A stretch of DNA of 64,000 nt from assembly GCF_001907195.1 (NCBI RefSeq), contig NZ_LVWA01000002.1:487523-551522 (forward strand), read 5' to 3'. This DNA is from Pontibacter flavimaris (GTDB lineage: Bacteria > Bacteroidota > Bacteroidia > Cytophagales > Hymenobacteraceae). A model generated the notes under the pieces. That model saw only the letters and a program-made list of their open reading frames with translations, made no database searches and was not told the origin of the DNA. A program made the translations under genes and the position numbers. This document shows positions 44,640-51,829 of this stretch, in pieces; position 1 is the first letter of the stretch, and each line of letters starts with the position of its first letter.

Positions 44640-45400
44640 CGCTGTTTATACTTTTCCTTTCGACTTATACTTTTATACTCCCCAACCTCTCTGGCGCAAG
44701 TCTTCAGACTTGTGTCCTTTTATGATATCGAGTTTGTAACTCGACTAGCTTGAAAAGCCATACTTATACTTCGGCTATACTTTTTACTTCTGCTGGCGCA
44801 AGCGTCCGCTTGTGCCTTTTATACTTTGGCTATACTTTCATAGCCGTTGCTTCCTTCCATTTTTACTAAGCTATCCTTATTAGCTTCCGTTCATCCTCCA
44901 GCCTTACAAGCGACTTGTTTCATCTCATACTTTGGTGCTCTCAAGCCCGAGAGGGCTCGTCCTTTGGCATCGCGCTGTGTTCCCTCCTGCCTCCGCTGCG
45001 CTACGGCTGCCCTTGACGGGCACCGGATCTCACAAGGCGCTCAACCCAAGGACTGGGTATCAGTTCGATAGCCACAGCTTTTGTCATCTCGAATGAAATG
45101 AGAGATCTATTTAGAATTTCGGATAGATCTCTCATTTCATTTGAGATGACAAAAAAGTATAATAAGTGTAGTATTCCCTTCTCCAGAGGGGGGAGATTAT
45201 ACTTTGTAGGGACAGGTCGTGACCTGTCCGAGCGGTACCAGCAGCTATAGAATTTATACTTTGGTTATAGCAGTTACAGAGTTCCCCTCCTGGACTATCG
45301 AGAGCGCGAGTTCGAAGGTAGCGAGCGTAGCTCTGAGGGGCAGGGGTGGTTCGACCCGGTACTAGCTCCCTCCCCTGTTCTTAGGGGAGGGCTGGGGTGG
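44640..45400. repeat. Dispersed non-coding palindromic mosaic, copy 3 (longest)
   Basis: About 760 bases of non-coding DNA made of successive short palindromes: GGCGCAAGTCT/AGACTTGTGTCC (from 44692), GAGTTTGTAACTC, GGCGCAAG/CTTGTGCC (from 44794), a 32-bp inverted repeat with one mismatch (45079-45110 with 45123-45154), and the palindrome GGACAGGTCGTGACCTGTCC near 45211. The part 44860-45400 is the reverse complement type of 4325-4820; 44780-45080 resembles 19355-19590. Nine or more AAGTATA/TATACTT copies are embedded. No transposase is nearby. Confidence 0.8.
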
Positions 45401-45463
45401 GGTGAAACCAGGGCTGGTTGGACCCTTGCTCTCACACTCCGGATTATCCCCTATCTTAGCTCC

Positions 45464-46753
45464 ATGAACAAGCTGTATACTTTCCTCCTCTTGCTCGGCC
45501 TGGTTGCCCCTACCCTGCTGCCGGCGCAGGACATGGCGCGGGTACGCCAAACTGTGGACACCCTTACCTCCAAAAGCATGTATGGCCGGGGCTATACTTT
45601 TGATGGGGATCTGAAGGCGGCGGAGTATATTAAAAACAGCTTTAAGAAGATGGACCTGAAACCTTTTGCGGGAGATTCATACTTTCAGAAATTCCGTTTT
45701 CCGGTGAACCGCATTGTGGAGACGCCGCAGCTGCAGGTAAACGGGCAGGCGCTGGTGCCGGGGCAGGATTTTGTGGCAAATTCCGCTTCCGGCTCGGGGG
45801 CAGGAAAGGCCAACGTGCTGCCGCTGGATACGCTCATCTTTAGCGACGCCAAAGCAGCCCAAAGGTTCTTTCGCAAGGATTTCTCTAAAGTAGCCCTGGT
45901 ATACCCGCAGCGGGAGCAGAAGCGGCTGGCCGGGCTACCGGCGCATTACCAGCAACTGCTGCAGCAGGCAAAAGTGCATATCATACTTCAGCCCAACAAC
46001 CTGCTCACCACCGTAGCCAGGCAGCAGGAGGTGGTGCCGGTGCTGGAGGTGCTGCAGCGCGCATGGCCGCAGCAGGCGAAGAAAGTATACTTTGAGGTGC
46101 TGGCCGACCTGAACCCGCAGCACCAGGCGCAGAACGTGATCGGCTTTATCCGGGGAAGCCAACAGCCGGACTCGGTGCTGGTGTTTACCGCACATTACGA
46201 CCACCTGGGGAGCCAGGGCAGGGAAGTATACTTCCCAGGGGCGAACGACAACGCCAGCGGCACCGCCATGCTGCTGGAGCTGGCGCAGCACTACAGCCGC
46301 CCCGAAAACCAACCCAAGTATAGTATGCTGTTTATCGCCTTTGCCGCCGAAGAGGCCGGTTTGCTCGGCTCCTTCCATTACGTACAAAACCCGCTTTTCC
46401 CGCTCAAACAAATTTCCTTCCTTCTGAACCTGGACCTGCTGGGCACCGGCGACGATGGCCTGATGGTGGTGAACGGCCAGGTACATACGCAGGAGTTTGA
46501 ACTGCTGCAACACCTCAACGGGCAGCACCACTACCTGCCCCAGATCAAGAGCCGGGGCAAGGCCGCCAACTCCGACCACTACCCTTTCTCAGAGGCTGGC
46601 GTGCCGGCGTTCTTCTTTTATACTTTGGGCGGAACCGCCGCCTACCACAACCCGCAGGACCACGCCGCCCAGCTGCCGCTCACCAAATCCCCGGAGGTGT
46701 TCAGGTTGATAACTGACTTTGCAGAGGAGCTGATGACGACAGAAGCACATTAA
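45464..46753 (+). CDS. M28 family zinc aminopeptidase-like protein, secreted
   Basis: 429 residues. The signal peptide ends near LPAQ. A protease-associated-like insert comes first, then the M28 metal site: H in TAHYDHLGS, D in GANDNASGTAMLLELA, EE in AFAAEEAGLLGS, D in LNLDLLGTGDDG and H in TAAYHNPQD. All ligands for two zinc ions are present, so it should be an active amino- or carboxypeptidase in the periplasm or outside. The frame contains eight exact AAGTATA/TATACTT matches, among them two full palindromes AAGTATACTT (46083 and 46224). Confidence 0.9.
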   Translation: MNKLYTFLLLLGLVAPTLLPAQDMARVRQTVDTLTSKSMYGRGYTFDGDLKAAEYIKNSFKKMDLKPFAGDSYFQKFRFPVNRIVETPQLQVNGQALVPGQDFVANSASGSGAGKANVLPLDTLIFSDAKAAQRFFRKDFSKVALVYPQREQKRLAGLPAHYQQLLQQAKVHIILQPNNLLTTVARQQEVVPVLEVLQRAWPQQAKKVYFEVLADLNPQHQAQNVIGFIRGSQQPDSVLVFTAHYDHLGSQGREVYFPGANDNASGTAMLLELAQHYSRPENQPKYSMLFIAFAAEEAGLLGSFHYVQNPLFPLKQISFLLNLDLLGTGDDGLMVVNGQVHTQEFELLQHLNGQHHYLPQIKSRGKAANSDHYPFSEAGVPAFFFYTLGGTAAYHNPQDHAAQLPLTKSPEVFRLITDFAEELMTTEAH

Positions 46754-46771
46754 TCATCAGCCATAAATCTA

Positions 46772-46816
46772 AAAAGCCGGAGGCGCTGCAACAATGTTAC
46801 AGCGCCTCCGGCTTTT
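46772..46816. terminator. Bidirectional terminator between convergent genes
   Basis: A perfect 17-bp stem (46772-46788 with 46800-46816), starting AAAAGCCGGAGG, has an 11-nt loop and lies between the M28 stop and the yicC stop. A TATACTT copy overlaps its right edge. Confidence 0.9.
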
Positions 46817-46833
46817 ATACTTGCAAGTTATAC

Positions 46834-47715
46834 TTACAGGATGTTGTTGATCTGCTCTTTTATTTTCTCCAGTTCCTCCTTCATTTCCACCACATGATGC
46901 TGAATGGTGGCGTCGTTGGCTTTGGAACCGATGGTGTTGATCTCACGGCCGATCTCCTGCGAGATAAAGCCCAGCTTCTTGCCGGTTGGCTCCGGCAGGT
47001 ACACCGTCTCCGTGAAGTAGTGCAGGTGGTTTACCAGGCGCACCTTCTCCTCGGCTATGTCCAGCTTCTCCATATAATAGATCATCTCCTGCTCAAAACG
47101 GTTCTGGTCAAAATGCTCGGAGGTGGATATCTCCGCCAAGTGGCCACGGATGCGGGTACGGATCTGCTCCATGCGCACCGGGTCATGCTTTTCTATCTCG
47201 GACAGCAGGATACGGATGCGGTCGATGTACGACATGATCTCTGCCGTCAGCGCCTTGCCCTCATCGGCCCGGAAGATGTTTATACTTTGCAGCGCCTCCT
47301 GCAGCAGCGGCTGCACCAGGCTCCACTCTGCCTCAGCGGTTTCCTCGTCCTGCTCCTCCTGCTGCAGCACCTCGGGCATGTGCAGGGCCAGCCTGAACAG
47401 CTCTCCCTTGTCGGCCCTCAGTTGGTCGGCTACCTCGCTCAGGTCGGTGTAGTAGGCCTTCAGCAGCTCCTTGTTCACCGTGTTGCGCGCCTTCTGCGTT
47501 TTGTTCTTCGTAAGCTCCACGTTTACGCTCACCTTTCCCCGCACCAGCGCCTTCTGCACCATGTTCCGGATCTCGTACTCCTTGTCGGATAGTACTTTTG
47601 GCGTGCGCACGCTCAGGTCCATACTTTTGGAATTGAGCGAGCGGATCTCTACGGAGATACAATACTGGTCGGCATCGAGGCGGGCACTGCCAAAGCCTGT
47701 CATGGACTGCAACAT
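46834..47715 (-). CDS. YicC/YloC family endoribonuclease-like protein
   Basis: 293 residues, standard length. The N-terminal signature MLQSMTGFGSARLD and SVEIRSLNSKSMDLSVRTP are diagnostic, as is the C-terminal EPTGKKLGFISQEIGREINTIGSKANDATIQHHVVEMKEELEKIKEQINNIL. YicC is linked to RNA turnover and stationary-phase growth in E. coli, and family members have endoribonuclease activity. A coiled-coil middle region (about 120-220) separates the two domains. A minus-strand -7 box, TACTTTTG, lies at 47749-47742, close upstream of the start. Confidence 0.93.
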   Translation of the reverse strand: MLQSMTGFGSARLDADQYCISVEIRSLNSKSMDLSVRTPKVLSDKEYEIRNMVQKALVRGKVSVNVELTKNKTQKARNTVNKELLKAYYTDLSEVADQLRADKGELFRLALHMPEVLQQEEQDEETAEAEWSLVQPLLQEALQSINIFRADEGKALTAEIMSYIDRIRILLSEIEKHDPVRMEQIRTRIRGHLAEISTSEHFDQNRFEQEMIYYMEKLDIAEEKVRLVNHLHYFTETVYLPEPTGKKLGFISQEIGREINTIGSKANDATIQHHVVEMKEELEKIKEQINNIL

Positions 47716-47837
47716 AAGCTCTTTATAAAATGATACTTTGGCAAAAGTAGGTATAATTCTTTAAAATTGTGCAGCAAGCGGTGCTAAAGCTGGTTAAAAG
47801 CCGTTGCTAATTGTGTGCGGTGCACGTAGAAATTCCT

Positions 47838-47845
47838 TAACTTTG
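47838..47845 (+). promoter_or_regulatory. -7 box of purQ placed for a leaderless transcript
   Basis: TAACTTTG matches TAnnTTTG and ends 4 bases before the purQ ATG at 47850. With the usual 4-6 base distance to the start site, transcription would begin on or next to the A of the ATG. A weak TTG lies at 47811-47813, farther than normal. Confidence 0.5.
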
Positions 47846-47849
47846 AACC

Positions 47850-48542
47850 ATGAAATTTGGTGTAGTCGTTTTTCCGGGGTCCAACTGCGACCAAGACCTT
47901 GTTGATGCCATAAGCCTTGGCATGGGGCAAGAATGCGTAAAGCTGTGGCACAAAGACCACGATTTGCAAGGATGTGATTTTATACTGCTGCCAGGTGGCT
48001 TCTCTTACGGCGACTACCTGCGCTCCGGTGCCATTGCGCGCTTCTCCCCTATTATGCAGGAGGTGGTGCAGCACGCCAACCGCGGCGGCTACGTGATGGG
48101 CATCTGCAACGGTTTCCAGATACTGACGGAGGCCGGGCTGCTGCCGGGCGCCCTGCTGCGCAACGCCAACCAGAAGTTTATCTGCGACAACGTGTACATC
48201 AGGCCGGTTACCACCAACCTGCTGCCCACGCGCAACCTGGACCTGAAAAAGGCTTATAAAATTCCGGTGGCGCATGGCGAAGGCCGCTACCACGCCGATA
48301 AGGAAACGCTGCGCAAGCTGGAGGACAACGACCAGATCATGTTCAAGTACAGCAGCAACATCGCCGACACGCACGACATCTACAACATCAATGGCAGCCT
48401 GCTCAACATTGCCGGCGTAAGCAACGAGCAGAAGAACGTGTTCGGCATGATGCCGCACCCGGAGCGCGCCGTGGACCCGGAACTGGGCAACACCGATGGC
48501 CGCGCTATTTTTGAGTCTATCCTGAACCTGGTGAACGCCTAG
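47850..48542 (+). CDS. purQ: Phosphoribosylformylglycinamidine synthase, glutaminase subunit
   Basis: 230 residues. PurQ releases ammonia from glutamine for PurL in step four of purine synthesis. It is a class I amidotransferase: nucleophile C86 in MGICNGFQIL, oxyanion Gly in LPGGFSYGDYLRSGAIA, and the His-Glu pair in MMPHPERAVDPE. The N-terminus VVVFPGSNCDQD is typical of PurQ. Its partner PurS is about 9.7 kb downstream (57579-57830) and PurL is not in the window, so the complex is encoded at separate sites. Confidence 0.96.
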   Translation: MKFGVVVFPGSNCDQDLVDAISLGMGQECVKLWHKDHDLQGCDFILLPGGFSYGDYLRSGAIARFSPIMQEVVQHANRGGYVMGICNGFQILTEAGLLPGALLRNANQKFICDNVYIRPVTTNLLPTRNLDLKKAYKIPVAHGEGRYHADKETLRKLEDNDQIMFKYSSNIADTHDIYNINGSLLNIAGVSNEQKNVFGMMPHPERAVDPELGNTDGRAIFESILNLVNA

Positions 48543-48564
48543 TTTAGCTAAATCATACTTTAAG

Positions 48565-48608
48565 AGCCAAAAAGCCCCGGTTAAGCAATTAGCCGGGGCT
48601 TTTTGGCT
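48565..48608 (+). terminator. Intrinsic terminator of purQ
   Basis: A perfect 16-bp stem (48565-48580 with 48593-48608), core AAAAAGCCCCGG, has a 12-nt loop. It starts 23 bases after the purQ stop and has T5 in the right arm. Confidence 0.9.
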
Positions 48609-48991
48609 TCTATAAAAACAGCCAGCTTCCTTAGGTAAACCAACGCTGCTGGTCTACCTCATGCTTTTAAGCAGAAATTCCATACTTTTGTAGCCCAATA
48701 AAAAGACGCTATACCTTATGCCGCTTACCCCGCCTTGATTCTGCCTGGCCAAGTATACTTTTCTGCTGTAACGGCAAATAGCAAGCTGCACCAGCGGCTG
48801 TTCTTTTATTTTACCCTATTTTATACTTTAAGAGCGGGTTTCCCAAGGTTTTGGGGGTGTTGATGCCTGTGCCATACTTCCTCTGGTGCAGCATAACAGT
48901 TTATAGTTTAGCGCCTTAGGAGGCGTGGCAAGAAAACGTTTGCCCCTGCTGCCCTCACCGTTCCCCGCTCCGATATTTCCCGATCCATACC
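48609..48991. other. Spacer before the SulP transporter gene
   Basis: No gene is supported. It holds an imperfect inverted repeat near 48632-48660 (AGGTAAACCA/TGGTCTACCT), a TACTTTTG -7 match at 48683-48690, the palindrome AAGTATACTT at 48751-48760 and a further TATACTT near 48822. The SulP promoter is not clear. Confidence 0.4.
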
Positions 48992-50533
48992 ATGAAGCAA
49001 TACCTCCGGCTGTTCGACTTCAGCCAAAAAGTCGATTATAAAATTGAGGTGTTGGCGGGCCTCACGGTCGCCATGACCATGATTCCCGAGTCTCTTTCTT
49101 TCGCTATACTTGCCGGTTTTCCCCCTTTGGTGGGTCTGTACGCCGCCTTTATCATGGGCTTGGTAACGGCAGTTTTCGGTGGTCGGCCAGGCATGATCTC
49201 AGGCGGGGCGGGCGCCACAGCGGTCGTGTTGATCGCCCTGATGCAGTCGCATGGGTTGGAGTATGTGTTTGCGGCCGTGGCGCTGGCTGGTGTTCTGCAG
49301 ATCCTGGTGGGCTTGTTTAAGCTGGGCAAGTTTATCCGCCTGGTGCCGCAGCCGGTGATGTATGGTTTTGTGAACGGCCTGGCCGTCATCATTTTCATGT
49401 CGCAGATGGAGCAGTTTAAGGCCGTGGCTGGCGGGGAGGAAGTATGGTTAACAGGCTCCGCCCTCTGGACCATGCTCGGGCTGGTAGCCTTGACGATCGC
49501 CATCATTGTGCTGCTGCCGCGCGTTACCAAAGCTGTTCCGCCATCATTGGTCGCCATTATGGTAGTATTTGGGGTAGTGCTGGGCTTTGGCATCGACACC
49601 AAGTTGGTGCAGGACATTGCCGCCGTGAGCGGTAGTCTGCCACCTTTCCATATCCCGCAGGTGCCGCTCACGCTGGAGATGCTGCAGGTTATCTTTCCTT
49701 ATGCCCTGATCATGGCCGGCGTAGGGCTCACGGAAAGCTTGCTGACGTTGAACCTGGTGGACGAGATTACCGGCACCCGGGGCAATGGCAACCGCGAAAG
49801 TATAGCCCAGGGCAGCGCCAACCTGCTGAACGGCTTTTTCTTCGGGATGGGCGGCTGCGCCATGATCGCGCAAACGCTGGTGAACCTCTCGGCTGGGGCC
49901 AGGGCGCGTTTGGCGGGTATTGTGGCGGCCCTTACCATACTTGTAATCATACTTGTTGGCGCCCCTGTTATTGAGCAAGTTCCGATGGCGGCGCTGGTAG
50001 GGGTAATGGTGATGGTGGCCATTGGCACATTCGAGTGGATCAGCTTCCGGATCATCAACAAAATGCCGAAACAGGATGTGTTTGTAGGCATACTGGTGGC
50101 TGTTATCACAATTTGGCTACACAACCTGGCCCTGGCCGTGCTGATTGGGGTCATCATCTCGGCGCTGGTATTTGCCTGGGAAAGTGCCAAGCGCATCAGG
50201 GCCAGAAAGTATGTGGATGCAAATGGGGTAAAGCATTATGAGATTTACGGACCGCTGTTTTTCGGCTCTGTTGCAGCCTTTGCCGAGAAGTTTGATGTGC
50301 AGAACGACCCACAGGAGGTGATCATTGATTTTAAGGAAAGCCGCGTAGCGGACATGTCGGGCATAGAGGCCCTGAACAAACTGACGGAGCGGTACCAGAA
50401 AGCCGGGAAAAAACTGCACCTGAAACACCTGAGCCCGGATTGCCGGCTGCTGCTCAAAAATGCCGCGCAGGTAATTGATGTGAACATCCTGGAAGACCCG
50501 CACTATGCCGTGGTTACCGACAAGCTCTCGTAA
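48992..50533 (+). CDS. SulP family anion transporter with STAS domain
   Basis: 513 residues. The membrane domain (about 15-400, 10-12 hydrophobic segments) begins with the family pattern VDYKIEVLAGLTVAMTMIPESLSFAILAGFPPLVGLYAAFIMG and includes GRPGMISGGAGATAVVL and GMGGCAMIAQTLVNLSAGARARLAGI. The C-terminal STAS domain (about 405-513) carries VIIDFKESRVADMSGIEALNKL, with the conserved Ser after Asp-Met. SulP proteins move sulfate, bicarbonate or other anions at the inner membrane, often with sodium or protons; the substrate is not evident. The STAS domain is somewhat short. Confidence 0.92.
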   Translation: MKQYLRLFDFSQKVDYKIEVLAGLTVAMTMIPESLSFAILAGFPPLVGLYAAFIMGLVTAVFGGRPGMISGGAGATAVVLIALMQSHGLEYVFAAVALAGVLQILVGLFKLGKFIRLVPQPVMYGFVNGLAVIIFMSQMEQFKAVAGGEEVWLTGSALWTMLGLVALTIAIIVLLPRVTKAVPPSLVAIMVVFGVVLGFGIDTKLVQDIAAVSGSLPPFHIPQVPLTLEMLQVIFPYALIMAGVGLTESLLTLNLVDEITGTRGNGNRESIAQGSANLLNGFFFGMGGCAMIAQTLVNLSAGARARLAGIVAALTILVIILVGAPVIEQVPMAALVGVMVMVAIGTFEWISFRIINKMPKQDVFVGILVAVITIWLHNLALAVLIGVIISALVFAWESAKRIRARKYVDANGVKHYEIYGPLFFGSVAAFAEKFDVQNDPQEVIIDFKESRVADMSGIEALNKLTERYQKAGKKLHLKHLSPDCRLLLKNAAQVIDVNILEDPHYAVVTDKLS

Positions 50534-50550
50534 GGTATAACCGGTGCAAA

Positions 50551-50601
50551 AGTATAAATCCCGCTGCTGTTCAAAGTATGAATGGCAGCGGGATTTATAC
50601 T
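50551..50601. terminator. Bidirectional terminator built on the AAGTATAAA motif
   Basis: A perfect 17-bp stem (50551-50567 with 50585-50601) whose outer end is AGTATAAATCCCGCTGC; two more bases pair on each side so that the stem base is an AAAGTATAAA/TTTATACTTT pair. It lies between the convergent sulP and serine hydrolase genes. Confidence 0.85.
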
Positions 50602-50659
50602 TTATACTTCATATTTGATGGCCCGTTCTCAGAGAAGTATAACAAAGTCTTAGCTATAC

Positions 50660-51811
50660 TTACTTCACCATCTTGTTCACCGCATCGATCATGGTCATCA
50701 CCTCCCCGGGGTGCTCGCCCACGCGCTCGCCGCGCTGCTTGCCCAGCCGCACGATCACGACGTTCTTTTCCGGTATCATGATCAGGTATTGTCCTAAAAT
50801 GCCGCGGGCGTAAAAGATATTCTGCCCCTTGTAGTGGGGCATCAGCCACCACTGGTAGCCGTAGAAGTCTACTTTTTTACCGGTAGAGGCGTTGGTGAGG
50901 CCGTTGGGGGTGAGCGAGGCTTTGACATACGCCGGCGGCACGATGGTATCGCCGTTCCAGATGCCGTTTTGCAGGTATAGCCGGCCGAGGCGGGCGAAGT
51001 CGCGGGCATTGGAGAAGAAGCAGCAGTAGGCCTTTTCGATGCCTGCTGGCTGGTCCACGCTCCACTCCGCGTCCCAGGCAGCGCCCAACGGTTTCCACAG
51101 TTTCTCCTCGGCGTACGCGCTCAGGCTTTTGCCGGTGGCCTGTTGCAGCACAAAAGCCAGCACCTGCGTATCGCCGCTTTTGTAGGACCAGCGCTGCCCC
51201 GGCGCCTCCTCCACATCCAGCCGCTTGATGAGCTTCTCCAGGTCGGAGCCATAGTAAGCCTCGGTTGTCATGGAAAGGGGGTTGACGTAGGATTCCTCCC
51301 AATTCAGGCCAGAGCTCATCCACAGCAGGTGCTTTATCGTGATCCTGGCCTTATCGCCCTTCCGGAAATCAGGCAGAAAATCGCCCACGGGCTGCTCCAC
51401 GCTTTTAATCTTCCCCTCCTTTATCGCCACACCCACCAGCATGCTCACGATGCTTTTAGCCATCGAGAAAGAGTTGCTCAGCGACTCCCCGGAGTAATCG
51501 TCCCAGTATTGTTCGTAAAGTATGGAATCATCCTTCACCACCAGAAACGCCACCGACTCCAGTTCCTTGTGCAGTTGCTTCAGTTCCGATGGCTGCTCTA
51601 CCCGGTTATACTTCTCTGCCAGCGGCCACGGCTGCCCGGCGGCGGGTGCTGCTATCTCGCGCTGCTCAAAAATAGTGTTATCATCTATATCGGCGAAGTT
51701 GTAGACAAGGGCTCTGTACACATAGTTTTTGTCGGCCATGTGTATCCAGGCGGCCAGCAGGCCCAGCAACAGCAGCGTGCCCAGGCCAAAACGTTTGGCT
51801 TTGCGGTTCAT
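50660..51811 (-). CDS. Serine hydrolase, class C beta-lactamase-related family
   Basis: 383 residues. One N-terminal hydrophobic segment (about 8-24) could be a signal anchor. The S-x-x-K motif is S116-M-A-K119 in SNSFSMAKSIVSML, with a YKSG in the place of the usual Tyr motif (RWSYKSGDTQVLAF) and GILGQ near the third motif position. Such proteins are periplasmic esterases, D-aminopeptidases or penicillin-binding-like enzymes; the substrate is unknown. The stop is followed by the convergent hairpin at 50551-50601. The upstream outer-membrane protein gene at 51830 is close (18 bases), so cotranscription is likely. Confidence 0.9.
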   Translation of the reverse strand: MNRKAKRFGLGTLLLLGLLAAWIHMADKNYVYRALVYNFADIDDNTIFEQREIAAPAAGQPWPLAEKYNRVEQPSELKQLHKELESVAFLVVKDDSILYEQYWDDYSGESLSNSFSMAKSIVSMLVGVAIKEGKIKSVEQPVGDFLPDFRKGDKARITIKHLLWMSSGLNWEESYVNPLSMTTEAYYGSDLEKLIKRLDVEEAPGQRWSYKSGDTQVLAFVLQQATGKSLSAYAEEKLWKPLGAAWDAEWSVDQPAGIEKAYCCFFSNARDFARLGRLYLQNGIWNGDTIVPPAYVKASLTPNGLTNASTGKKVDFYGYQWWLMPHYKGQNIFYARGILGQYLIMIPEKNVVIVRLGKQRGERVGEHPGEVMTMIDAVNKMVK

Positions 51812-51829
51812 CCGGTGGTGTGGTTGTCT

